Shown piece by piece: positions 33,188 to 41,693 of a DNA stretch of 64,000 bases. The translations under genes were made by a program, and so were the position numbers. The DNA is from Actinomycetales bacterium (GTDB lineage Bacteria > Actinomycetota > Actinomycetes > Actinomycetales > Dermatophilaceae): the NCBI GenBank assembly GCA_016710385.1, contig JADJVX010000017.1:868001-932000 (forward strand). Reading direction: 5' to 3'. The notes under the pieces are model-generated. The model saw only the letters and a program-made list of their open reading frames with translations, was not told where the DNA came from and ran no database searches. The first letter of the stretch is position 1, and each line of letters begins with the position of its first letter.

Positions 33188-33859
33188 ATGCCCAGCGCCG
33201 GCCACCTCCTGGCCTTCCTCGCCGCGGCGGCGATCATCGTCGCGATCCCCGGCCCGAGTCTGCTGTTCACCATCGGACGGGCGCTGACGGTCGGGCGCCG
33301 CGACGCCTTGCTCACCGTCGCCGGCAACGCCATCGGGCTGTTCGTCCAGAGCGCGCTCGTCGCCGTCGGCCTGGGTGCCGTTCTCGCGGCCTCGGCCACG
33401 GCATACACGGCCGTGAAGCTGCTCGGGGCCGCCTACCTGGTCTACCTCGGCGTCCAGGCGATCCGGCATCGCGCCGACCTGGCGGCCACACTGAGCACCA
33501 CCGAGACGTCCGAGACAACCCAGACGACCCGGTATGCCGGGCCGCTCACCTCCCGAGCCCGCGCGCTCGCACAGGGCCTGATGGTCGGGCTGACCAACCC
33601 CAAGACGCTGGTCTTCCTCTCGTCGTTGTTGCCGCAGTTCATCGACCCGACCGGCCCGGCGGGTCTGCAAATGCTCACTCTCGGCGCGCTGTTCGCCCTG
33701 CTGGCAGCCCTCGGTGACTCGATCTGGGCGATCGGTGCAGGCAGCGCGCGAGACTGGTTCGCCCGGTCCCCCAAGCGGCTCGGGACGATCGGCGCGACCG
33801 GTGGCTCGCTGATGATCGCCCTGGGCGTGGCCGCGGCAGTGGCGGGTCGGCCGGAGTAG
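33188..33859 (+). CDS. LysE/RhtB-family amino-acid exporter
   Basis: A 223-residue membrane protein with six predicted spans. The LysE/RhtB signature AIIVAIPGPSLLFTIGRAL is near residues 15-33, with a conserved GLTNPKTLVFLSSLLPQF block near 130-147. A Thr/Ser-rich loop (STTETSETTQTT) lies between. It exports amino acids or derivatives such as homoserine lactones. A CATACT -10 seven nt before the ATG suggests a leaderless transcript; that -10 forms part of a copy of the dispersed octamer (33172-33179). It converges on the kinase gene with a 17-nt gap. Confidence 0.9.
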   Translation: MPSAGHLLAFLAAAAIIVAIPGPSLLFTIGRALTVGRRDALLTVAGNAIGLFVQSALVAVGLGAVLAASATAYTAVKLLGAAYLVYLGVQAIRHRADLAATLSTTETSETTQTTRYAGPLTSRARALAQGLMVGLTNPKTLVFLSSLLPQFIDPTGPAGLQMLTLGALFALLAALGDSIWAIGAGSARDWFARSPKRLGTIGATGGSLMIALGVAAAVAGRPE

Positions 33860-33876
33860 ACCCGGGGGACCCCCAG

Positions 33877-35616
33877 CTAGCGACCGGTCGGGAGCGGGCC
33901 GAGGAAGCCGGGGGGCGCACTCAGCGGCCACCAGAAGACCGAGCCACCGCGCAGGAAGGCCCATCCGGCGAGCGCGAGCGAGGCCACGACGAGCGCGCCC
34001 ACGACGATGTCGGTCGGCAGTCCCGGGCGGACCACGCCGCGCACCATCGACCGGGTGCCACGGCGCAGCGACGCGCCCCCAGGCCCCCACCAGGCCATCA
34101 ACAGCGACGCCACCGCCCCGACCCCCAGGCCGAGCGGGTTGACCGGGGTGGGCGCTCCGCCCGCTGCGGCGGCAAGAGCCAGCGCCACACAAAAGACCAT
34201 CGCCAGGCCGACGAAGACCGGCAGGAGTGCCCCGAGCACGGCCGCGAGGGCAGCCGTGACGACGTGCACGGGTGATAGCGCGATCGACAGCGGCACATCG
34301 CGCCGCCGGTGCCCGAACTCGTGCCGACGCAGCAACAACGAGGTCATCGCCTTGTCGGCGAACCGCGCCACCCAAGCCCACACCAGCGCCAGCAGCAACG
34401 CCGCCATCGGCGCATTGGCCGCGAGCGCGCCGGTGAGGGCCACCCCCGCGAGCAGGGTGCCGGAGCGGTCCGGCCGGCCGATCCGCGGGTCGGCCTGGCC
34501 CGGCTCGACCGACCACTCCTCCTCCCAGGTGGAGACCTCCTGGCCCCACCCCTGCGGATCGGGCACCGGCTGCTGGGACGCCCCCGGAGGCGGCCAGCTC
34601 TCAGGCGCGCCCGCCTCCTGCGGCAAGGCCCGGGTATGCCGTTGGGTCACCACGGGCGCGGTCAGATCGACGTCTGGATGGGCGGGCAGGACGGTCGTGG
34701 CCGACCCTGCGTCGGCGTAGTGGCGCAGGCCGGCCAGCAGTTCGTGGGACGACGGACGCTGCCCAGGGTCCGGTGACAACGCGGCGGCCAGCCAGGACGC
34801 CAACCGTGGATCGACTCCCGCGAGGTCGAACTGCCCCCCGCGGACCCGGGCCAGGACGACGTCCATCCCACCCGCGCCGAACGGCGGGCGTCCGGTCGCG
34901 GCATACGCGAGGGTGGCCGCCCAGCCCCACCAGTCGGTCGCCTCGGTGACGTCGGCGCCTTCGATGATTTCCGGCGCCAGGTAGCCGGGCGTGCCCATGA
35001 CCAGGCCTGAGGAGGTCAACCGCACGTCGTCGGCGACATGGGCGATCCCAAAGTCGATGAGCACCGGCAGCCCGTCGTCGTCGAGCATGACGTTGCCGGG
35101 CTTGAGGTCGCGGTGCACAATGCCGGCGGCATGGATCGCGTCGAGTGCATCGGCCAGCCCCTGCGCGAGGGTGAGCAGCGCCGGTCCGGACAACGGCCCG
35201 TATGCCGTGACGACGTCGTCGAGCGGGTCGCCACCGATGTAACGGGTGACGAGATAGGGCAACGGACCGGAGATATCCGCGTCGAACACCGGAGCCACCC
35301 GAGGGTGGTCGACCCGGGCCAGGGTGTCGAGTTCGCGCTGCAGCCGGTCGCGGGCTTCGGGGTCGTCGGCGATATGCGGGCGCAGCACCTTGATAGCGAC
35401 CGCACGCCCGCTCGGATCGAGGGCCAGATGGACCACGCCCATCCCACCCTGACCGATCCGCTGGATGAGCCGGTAGGGACCGAGCCGCTCGGCGAGCCGC
35501 TCAGTCGGGGCACCGCCGACCCCCCCGGCGCCGCCAGCGCCCCCGCGCGGGTCGGCTGCGGGAGGCGACGCACCGGCATACCCGTGCCCCGCAGGGGGCC
35601 GTGCCGATGTCGTCAT
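33877..35616 (-). CDS. membrane Ser/Thr protein kinase without PASTA domains
   Basis: A 579-residue protein. A Gly/Ala/Pro-rich lead is followed by a Hanks-type kinase domain at about residues 45-300: GQGGMGVVHLA P-loop, catalytic Lys in VAIKVLR, HRDLKPGNVML, DFGIAH and GYLAPE. A linker of ~90 residues follows, then about five membrane spans (405-570). PknB-type PASTA repeats are absent and the sensor part is wholly membrane-embedded, which is unusual. The TACCGT -10 seven nt before the ATG suggests a leaderless mRNA. It lies just downstream of the CBS-domain gene; the ligand is unknown. Confidence 0.9.
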   Translation of the reverse strand: MTTSARPPAGHGYAGASPPAADPRGGAGGAGGVGGAPTERLAERLGPYRLIQRIGQGGMGVVHLALDPSGRAVAIKVLRPHIADDPEARDRLQRELDTLARVDHPRVAPVFDADISGPLPYLVTRYIGGDPLDDVVTAYGPLSGPALLTLAQGLADALDAIHAAGIVHRDLKPGNVMLDDDGLPVLIDFGIAHVADDVRLTSSGLVMGTPGYLAPEIIEGADVTEATDWWGWAATLAYAATGRPPFGAGGMDVVLARVRGGQFDLAGVDPRLASWLAAALSPDPGQRPSSHELLAGLRHYADAGSATTVLPAHPDVDLTAPVVTQRHTRALPQEAGAPESWPPPGASQQPVPDPQGWGQEVSTWEEEWSVEPGQADPRIGRPDRSGTLLAGVALTGALAANAPMAALLLALVWAWVARFADKAMTSLLLRRHEFGHRRRDVPLSIALSPVHVVTAALAAVLGALLPVFVGLAMVFCVALALAAAAGGAPTPVNPLGLGVGAVASLLMAWWGPGGASLRRGTRSMVRGVVRPGLPTDIVVGALVVASLALAGWAFLRGGSVFWWPLSAPPGFLGPLPTGR

Positions 35617-35634
35617 GGGGACAACGGTAAGGGA

Positions 35635-36063
35635 CTACTGCTGGATGTAGTCCTTGAGCTGGTCACGCTCGGACTGCAGCGCGTTCATGCGGTGCTTGAC
35701 GATGTCGCCGATGCTGACGATCGCGACCAACTCGCCGTCGGCCAGCACGGGGACGTGGCGGATGCGACGGTCGGTCATCATCTGAGCCAGGCCCTCGACC
35801 TCGTCGCTGCCCTCGCAGGTGTGCACCTCGCGGGTCATGATCGCGCTGACCGCCGAGCCGAGCACGTCGGCGCCGGAGCGGTGGAGGTGGCGCACGACGT
35901 CGCGCTCGCTGACGATGCCGGCCACCTCCTTGCCGTCGTCGCTGACGACGAGGGCACCGATGCCGTGCTCGGAGAGCACCGCCAGCAGGTGGGCCACGGT
36001 GTCGTCGGGACGGATGGTCACGACGCCACCACCCTTGTTACGCAACACGTCGGAGATCCTCAT
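35635..36063 (-). CDS. tandem CBS-domain protein
   Basis: A 142-residue protein made of two CBS modules (about residues 8-65 and 73-130), with core sequences GIGALVVSDDGKEVAGIVSE and IRHVPVLADGELVAIVSIGD. It ends in a short coiled helix. Paired CBS modules bind adenosine nucleotides and usually regulate other proteins; standalone members are common in actinobacteria. I use ATG 36063 since TACGGT lies 6 nt upstream, a leaderless arrangement, while the longer frame from 36099 adds unrelated residues. It precedes the kinase gene by 18 nt. Confidence 0.9.
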   Translation of the reverse strand: MRISDVLRNKGGGVVTIRPDDTVAHLLAVLSEHGIGALVVSDDGKEVAGIVSERDVVRHLHRSGADVLGSAVSAIMTREVHTCEGSDEVEGLAQMMTDRRIRHVPVLADGELVAIVSIGDIVKHRMNALQSERDQLKDYIQQ

Positions 36064-36114
36064 GAGTCGACCGTAGAGCCAATAGGCCGCTCGCGCCACT
36101 GATCCGGGCAGCGC

Positions 36115-37215
36115 TCAGCGGCCCCGGACCGCCCGCGGCGAGCGCCGTTGCCCCGACGTCGCCGCTGCCGGCCGGGTGACCGGGGTGCGGACCACCCGCA
36201 CCGGGCTGGCGGCCGTCGACCCCCGCACGACGAGTTCGGGGGTATAGACGTATTCGGCGCGCGAGGCATCCGACCCGCGGATCTCGTCGAGCAACGCGAC
36301 CACGGCGGCCTCGGCCATCGCCATGACGTTCTGTCGGATCGTCGTGAGCGGCGGGTCGGTGAAAGCGACCAGCGGCGAGTCGTCGTGCCCGACGATCGAC
36401 ACGTCTTCGGGCACCCGCAGACCCCGCGAACGCACCGCGCGCACCGCCCCGAGTGCCATCAGGTCCGATGCTGCGACGATCGCCGTGACCCCACGATCGA
36501 GCAGCCGCGCGGCAGCCGTCGCGCCGCCTTCCACGGTGAAGAGCTGGTTGTCCACCAGGTCGTCGAGGGTGCGCGGTGTCGCCCCGGTGAGGCGGGTCAT
36601 CACCGCCCGGAACCCGGCCGTCTTGCGCACCACCGGCACGAACCGCACCGGGCCGGCGGCCAGGCCGATCCGCCGGTGTCCGAGCTCGACCAGGTGGGCT
36701 ACGGCGAGCTCCACGGCGGCCACGTCGTCGTTGACGATTGTGGGCACCGCCAGGCCGGGCACCTCGCCGTTGACCAGGACCAGCGGCAGGCCGAGCTCAC
36801 GCAGCCGGACATACCGCGCGAGGTCGGCCTCGGTGTCGGCGTGCAATCCGGAGATGTTGATGATTCCGCACACGCCGTGGTCGAGCAGCAACTCGACATA
36901 TTCGTCTTCATGCACCCCACCAGCGGTCTGGGTGCACAGGATCGGGGTGTATCCCTGCCGCGCCAGGGCCGACTCGATGATCTGCGCAAAAGCCGGGAAG
37001 ATCGGGTTGGTGAGTTCGGGCAGGATGAGCCCCACCAATCCGGCGCTCTTGCGCCGCAGATAGGTCGGCCGCTCGAAACCGAGCACATCCAGCGAGGTCA
37101 GCACGGTCTGGCGGGTCGCCTCGCTGACCCCCGGGTGGTTGTTGAGCACCCGGCTGACGGTCGCCTCACTCACCCCGGCATGTGCCGCGATGTCCGACTG
37201 GCGAGCCCGCACCAT
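36115..37215 (-). CDS. LacI-family repressor of the maltodextrin locus
   Basis: A 366-residue LacI/GalR regulator. The N-terminal HTH SDIAAHAGVSEATVSRVLNN is at residues 7-26 with the hinge helix near 50. The periplasmic-binding-protein-like effector domain follows (GLVGLILPELTNPIFPAF; SIVGHDDSPLVAFTDPPLTT). The last 30 residues are an Arg/Pro tail. It is the last gene of the malE-malF-malG-GH13 operon, 21 nt after GH13, as is usual for MalR-type regulators. A consensus LacI-family operator lies in the malE/malK intergenic region (43192-43205). The inducer is probably maltose or a maltodextrin, inferred from context. Confidence 0.92.
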   Translation of the reverse strand: MVRARQSDIAAHAGVSEATVSRVLNNHPGVSEATRQTVLTSLDVLGFERPTYLRRKSAGLVGLILPELTNPIFPAFAQIIESALARQGYTPILCTQTAGGVHEDEYVELLLDHGVCGIINISGLHADTEADLARYVRLRELGLPLVLVNGEVPGLAVPTIVNDDVAAVELAVAHLVELGHRRIGLAAGPVRFVPVVRKTAGFRAVMTRLTGATPRTLDDLVDNQLFTVEGGATAAARLLDRGVTAIVAASDLMALGAVRAVRSRGLRVPEDVSIVGHDDSPLVAFTDPPLTTIRQNVMAMAEAAVVALLDEIRGSDASRAEYVYTPELVVRGSTAASPVRVVRTPVTRPAAATSGQRRSPRAVRGR

Positions 37216-37236
37216 TGCGTGATCCCTCCCCGAACC

Positions 37237-39141
37237 TCAGCCGCCGCCCGTCGGCACCCAGGTATGGATGCCGACGCTCGGCGCGGACGCCTCCAAGCGC
37301 AGCCCATCCCCAACCCGATGGGCACCGCCACCGAATCGTGCCAGGGCCGCCGCGCTACCGGGAAGTAGCCGCGCGTCCAGCGTGATCGGCGGATGGGCAT
37401 CGCGGGCGATGTGCACCAGCGCGGTCTCCCCCGGCGCCTCCCGGAGATAGACGAGCGCGTCGCGGCCGGCATACAGCCACCGCATCCCCCCGCGACGCAA
37501 GGCGACCGACTCGCGCCGCACCCCGATAAGACTCCGGTATGCCGTGTGCAGCCGCTCGTCCCACCGCGCCGGGTCGCGTCCGGCTGCGTCCCAGGGCATC
37601 GGACGGCGGCCATCCTCGCCGCTGTGACCGGTGAGCCCGATCTCGTCGCCGTAGGTGAGCATGGGGATGCCCGGCATGGTGAACAGCAGCCCGGCCGCGA
37701 CGACGACCAACCGGTCGTCGGCGACCAGCGAGCGCACCCGCGAGGTGTCGTGCGACCCGACGAGGGTGAACGAGCGCGTGAGCACCGACCACGCGACCCG
37801 TGCGGAGAAGTCGCGCATCGTCTCAGCGACGAGCTCACCGCCCAGGCGCGGCACCCGCACCGGCTGGCCGAGGAACTCCGGCGGGTCCTCCGGCCGGGTC
37901 AGCCAGGTCCACACCGGCCGGGTGAAGCCGGCGTAGTTCATCACCCCGTGCCAGCCGTCGCCGGGCAGATCGGTCGTGTAGTCGTGGGTGTGCTCGCCGA
38001 CGACGAGCGCGTCCGCGCGCGCCGCCACACTGGCCACCCGCATCTCGCGGGCCACCTCATGGTTGAGGTCCTGCCCGCCATAGCGCCCGGTCATGTTGGC
38101 GACGTCGACCCGCCAGCCGTCCAGGCCCCCGTCCGGGCCGAGCCACTTGCGCACGACGCCGTGCTCGTCGTGGAACATCCGCCGTCGCAGCTCGGGCGAG
38201 GCGTGGTCGAGCTTGGGCAGCGACGGGATGCCCAGCCACGCGGCATACCGGCCGTCGTCCTCGATGAAGTAGAAGGCGCGTTCCGGGGCGGCTGGGTCGG
38301 CGAGCGCCGCGCGGAACCAGGCGTGCCCCGCCCCGGTGTGGTTGGTCGTGAAGTCCCCGAGGACCCGTATGCCGTGCGCGTGCGCCGCCGCGGTGAGTCG
38401 CCGCAACGCGTCGTCGCCGCCGAGCAGCGGGTCGACCGCGTCGAAGCTCGTCGCGTCGTAGCGGTGGTTGGACCGGGCCGGGAAGAACGGCGTGAGGTAG
38501 AGCACGTCGACCCCGAGGTCGACGAGATGGTCGAGGTGGTCGGCGATGCCGTCGAGGTCACCGCCGTAGACCTGGCGACCCACCGCAGTCGGGGAGGACA
38601 GGTCGACCGGGTCGTCCCAACCGGCCGGGCGGGCCCAGTCCGGCAACGCCCGGGTGTCGGCGGCCGCCGACCGCGCGAACCGGTCCGGGAAGACCTGGTA
38701 GACGACCGCGTCGAGGGGCCAGTCGGGCGCGCTCGGCTCGAAGGTCACCAGCCGGAAGTCCGCGGAGTCGGGCACGTCGCGCAGGTGCAGCCCGGTGCCA
38801 TTGACCCACGCGTATGCCGTGGGGCCGCCGGTGAGGATCCAGCGGTAGTTCGTCACCGGGTTGTGGCAGGTCAGCGTCGCTCGCCACCACGTCTCGGCCG
38901 GCGTGGACCGGTCGGCGTCGACGACGGCCGGGACGAAGCGTGCTTCGGCGTCCGGGACGATCCGGACGTGCACCGCGTCGACGTCCGAGCCCCCAACCAG
39001 CGCGGTGGGCACCCGCAGCCACACGGTGACCTCGGCTCCGAGGAGGGGGGCCGCCTCGGAGACATAGAGCGGCGACCCGTCGTGGTGCGGGTGGGTGATC
39101 CAGCAGTCTCCGGCAGGCGCCTGCGGGGTCGCTCCGATCAC
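37237..39141 (-). CDS. GH13 alpha-glucosidase / cyclomaltodextrinase-like enzyme
   Basis: A 634-residue GH13 enzyme. An N-terminal beta-sandwich domain (about 1-135) precedes the barrel, as in neopullulanase/cyclomaltodextrinase types. Barrel motifs are LGDFTTNHTGAGH, the nucleophile Asp in DGWRVDVANM, the acid/base Glu in ALVVGEHTHD and the stabilising Asp in VGSHDTSRV. No signal peptide is present, so it acts in the cytoplasm on imported maltodextrins. It starts with GTG 39141, overlapping malG by 4 nt, which ties it to the transporter. The operon position makes maltodextrin hydrolysis the obvious role. Confidence 0.9.
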   Translation of the reverse strand: MIGATPQAPAGDCWITHPHHDGSPLYVSEAAPLLGAEVTVWLRVPTALVGGSDVDAVHVRIVPDAEARFVPAVVDADRSTPAETWWRATLTCHNPVTNYRWILTGGPTAYAWVNGTGLHLRDVPDSADFRLVTFEPSAPDWPLDAVVYQVFPDRFARSAAADTRALPDWARPAGWDDPVDLSSPTAVGRQVYGGDLDGIADHLDHLVDLGVDVLYLTPFFPARSNHRYDATSFDAVDPLLGGDDALRRLTAAAHAHGIRVLGDFTTNHTGAGHAWFRAALADPAAPERAFYFIEDDGRYAAWLGIPSLPKLDHASPELRRRMFHDEHGVVRKWLGPDGGLDGWRVDVANMTGRYGGQDLNHEVAREMRVASVAARADALVVGEHTHDYTTDLPGDGWHGVMNYAGFTRPVWTWLTRPEDPPEFLGQPVRVPRLGGELVAETMRDFSARVAWSVLTRSFTLVGSHDTSRVRSLVADDRLVVVAAGLLFTMPGIPMLTYGDEIGLTGHSGEDGRRPMPWDAAGRDPARWDERLHTAYRSLIGVRRESVALRRGGMRWLYAGRDALVYLREAPGETALVHIARDAHPPITLDARLLPGSAAALARFGGGAHRVGDGLRLEASAPSVGIHTWVPTGGG

Positions 39142-40049
39142 TTCACCGAACCTGCGGTGAGCCCGCCCACCAACTGCTTCTGGAAGGCGAGGTAGAGCAG
39201 CACGATCGGCGCCGACGCCAACACCGCGCCCATGCAGAACGCGCCGAAGTATTTGTTGCGGTCGGCGGTGAGCAGTGCGTTCAGGCCCACGCCCAAGGTC
39301 TGGCTGTCGACATCCCGCAGGAAGACACTGGCCAGCAGGAACTCGTTGAACAGGCCGATGAACTGGATCATCCCGACCGTGACGAGGATCGGCGTGATGA
39401 GCGGCAGCGTGATCGTGAAGAAGATGCGGGCGTGGCTGGCTCCGTCGACCTTGGCCGCCTCGTCGAGCTCCTTGGGCACCGTGTCGAAGTAGCCCTTGAG
39501 CAGCCAGACATTGCCACCCATCGCCCCACCGAGGTAGGCCAGGATGAGGCCGGCCGCGGTGTCGAACCCGATCTGCGGGATGACGTCGCCGAGTGACCCG
39601 AACATCCGCAGCAGGGCCACGAAGGTGAGCAGCGACGGGAACATCTGGATGAGCAGCAGGGTCATCAGGCCCGGCCGCCGGCCGATGAACCGCAACCGCG
39701 AGAACGCGTATGCCGCGCACACCCCGATGAACACCGCGAAGGCCGAGCCGAACCCCGCGATGATCAGCGTGTTCTTGTACCAGGACCAGAACGGCCGGGC
39801 GTCGGTGAGATCGGTGTAGTTGCCCAACGAGAGGCCGTTGGGCAACCACTGGGTCGTGTTGAGGTTGCCGGCCGGGTTGACCGCCGCGGCGACGATGAAC
39901 CAGATCGGGAAGAGCGCAAAGACCAGGGCCAGGGCAATCGCCAGATAGCGCGCCCAGGCATAGGGGTCGCGGCGCGCGGCGGCCTTGACCGGCGGGGTCG
40001 GCGTGGGCGCGTCGTTGACGCGAGGGGCAGCATCGCGGATGACCGACAT
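39138..40049 (-). CDS. malG: maltose/maltodextrin ABC transporter permease MalG
   Basis: A 303-residue permease with six membrane spans. The EAA loop that contacts the ATPase is ELDEAAKVDGASHARIFFTI near residues 200-219, and the C-terminus ends FQKQLVGGLTAGSVK, matching the MalG group. Its ATG is directly adjacent to the malF stop codon. It forms the channel with MalF and probably uses the divergently encoded MalK/MsiK ATPase. Confidence 0.95.
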   Translation of the reverse strand: MSVIRDAAPRVNDAPTPTPPVKAAARRDPYAWARYLAIALALVFALFPIWFIVAAAVNPAGNLNTTQWLPNGLSLGNYTDLTDARPFWSWYKNTLIIAGFGSAFAVFIGVCAAYAFSRLRFIGRRPGLMTLLLIQMFPSLLTFVALLRMFGSLGDVIPQIGFDTAAGLILAYLGGAMGGNVWLLKGYFDTVPKELDEAAKVDGASHARIFFTITLPLITPILVTVGMIQFIGLFNEFLLASVFLRDVDSQTLGVGLNALLTADRNKYFGAFCMGAVLASAPIVLLYLAFQKQLVGGLTAGSVK

Positions 40050-41588
40050 CTAGTTCACGTCCTCCAGTCGAGCGGTCTGTCGGAAGCCCTGCAACGAGAT
40101 GATCGCGATGATGACGAAGATGAACATCGAGATCGCCGCGGCGAACCCGTAGTTCGGCGTCACCCCACCGATGGCCAGGCGGAAGGCGTAGGTGATGAGC
40201 AGGTCGGTCGAGCCGACCTGGGTCTGGTTGCCCTCGAACGGACCACCGCTGGTCAACAGATAGATGAGCGCAAAGTTGTTGAAGTTGAACGCGTAGGACG
40301 CCACGAGCAGCGGCCCGACAGCGACGAGGACCAGCGGCATGATGATCGATCGGATGGTCCGCATCCCGCTCGCACCGTCGATCTTGGCGGCCTCTTTGAC
40401 ATCCGAGGGGATCGCCTGCAGGGCACCCGTGCAGATGAGGAACATGTAGGGGAAGCCGAGCCACAGGTTGGTGATGAGGATCGCGATCTTGGCCCAGGTG
40501 GGATCGCCCAGCCAGTCGATGTTGAGGTGCAACGTCTTGTTGATCAGCCCGAACTGCTGGTCCTGGTTGAACATCTGCCGCCACACCAACGCCGTGACGA
40601 AGCCCGGCAGGGCATACGGGAGGATGAGCAGCGAGCGCCAGACGCCCTTGCCCTTGACCCGGTCGTCGTTGAACAGCAGCGCAAACGCCATGCCGAGCAG
40701 GAAGGTCGAGAGCACCGAGATCAACGGGAAGATGAGGTTCCAGATGAGGATCTTGATGAACCCGTTGCGCAGCGTCTCGTTGGTCAACGCGTCGGTGTAG
40801 TTGCGCAGGCCGACATTCTCGACCCACCCGGTCGCCAGCGATCCGCTGCCGTCCTCGGCCACCCACTGCGCGTGCTGCGGGCCGTACCGCTTGCCGGTCG
40901 CCGTGTCGATGATGCGGTCGGCCGCGGCGTCGTAGCGCAGCGATGCCTTGCCGACGAAGGCTTCCGACAGCCCGGACGCCTTGATCCCGCCACCCTCGAC
41001 GGGCACGGCGAACGCCGACAGGTCCTGGGAGCGAGCGTTGACCTCGCGGCCGGTGAGGACCTGATATCCGGTGGCCGCGGTGATCTTGCCGGCCTCGGTC
41101 TTGGTCACCCCGTCGGTGAGGTCCTTGAGCCCGTCGGCGGTGCCGACAGAGGTCTTGCCGTCCTTATCGGTGAGCAGCAACACCAAAGGCGAGGTGGTGA
41201 CATCGCCGCCCTGGGCCACGCCGACCGACATGGTGTAACGCGGGGCGTCTGCGACCTCCTTGACCGACTGGGCCACGAGGTATTTGACCGACGCCTCCTT
41301 GGTCTCCATGTGACCGTCGCCGTAATTGGTGAGCGAGGTCATCAGGGTGAAGACGATCGGCCAGACCTGCAGCGCGAGCAGGAAGACCAACCCGGGGAAG
41401 AGGTATTTCATCGGCACAGCCCGCCGGGTGGCATAGGTCGCGAGGACCGCCAGGCCGAGGAAGCCGAGCAGGATGACCATGGGAAGGTTGCCGGCGGCGG
41501 CGAACTTGCCGGCCGCCCACAACACGAGGGCCAGGGCCAGGGCGATGGCCACCCATTTGAGGACGAGCCACGGGCTGCGAGAGGTCAC
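40050..41588 (-). CDS. malF: maltose/maltodextrin ABC transporter permease MalF
   Basis: A 512-residue permease, close to the 514 of E. coli MalF. Three N-terminal spans precede a ~170-residue extracytoplasmic domain (about residues 95-260, the MalF P2 equivalent). Five more spans follow, with EAA loop DVKEAAKIDGASGMRTIRSI near 395-414. I use GTG 41588 over ATG 41642 because it has GGAG eight nt upstream and follows the hairpin. The start codon overlaps a copy of the dispersed octamer. It is preceded, after malE, by a 16-bp hairpin that may set relative expression. Confidence 0.93.
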   Translation of the reverse strand: MTSRSPWLVLKWVAIALALALVLWAAGKFAAAGNLPMVILLGFLGLAVLATYATRRAVPMKYLFPGLVFLLALQVWPIVFTLMTSLTNYGDGHMETKEASVKYLVAQSVKEVADAPRYTMSVGVAQGGDVTTSPLVLLLTDKDGKTSVGTADGLKDLTDGVTKTEAGKITAATGYQVLTGREVNARSQDLSAFAVPVEGGGIKASGLSEAFVGKASLRYDAAADRIIDTATGKRYGPQHAQWVAEDGSGSLATGWVENVGLRNYTDALTNETLRNGFIKILIWNLIFPLISVLSTFLLGMAFALLFNDDRVKGKGVWRSLLILPYALPGFVTALVWRQMFNQDQQFGLINKTLHLNIDWLGDPTWAKIAILITNLWLGFPYMFLICTGALQAIPSDVKEAAKIDGASGMRTIRSIIMPLVLVAVGPLLVASYAFNFNNFALIYLLTSGGPFEGNQTQVGSTDLLITYAFRLAIGGVTPNYGFAAAISMFIFVIIAIISLQGFRQTARLEDVN

Positions 41589-41629
41589 GGCATACTCCGG
41601 GGGGCTGAAGGCGGCAGGGCAGGGTGCCA

Positions 41630-41666
41630 GGGTGCGCGGCATACCAGGCAGGTATGCCGCGCACCC
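41630..41666 (-). repeat. 16-bp hairpin from inverted octamer pair in malE-malF gap
   Basis: A perfect inverted repeat of 16 nt (41630-41645 and 41651-41666) with loop AGGCA; each arm contains the dispersed octamer (41637, 41652). It lies 28 nt after malE and 42 nt before malF, where E. coli has REP hairpins that raise malE mRNA. It is a likely partial terminator or RNA-stabilising element. Confidence 0.85.
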
Positions 41667-41693
41667 GGCTCAGCGGTCAGCGGCTAGCGGTGC

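Noticed and set aside
37237..40866. 1209-aa minus-strand ORF
   Set aside because: The upstream half is an out-of-frame shadow of malG and malF. The real GH13 gene starts at 39141.
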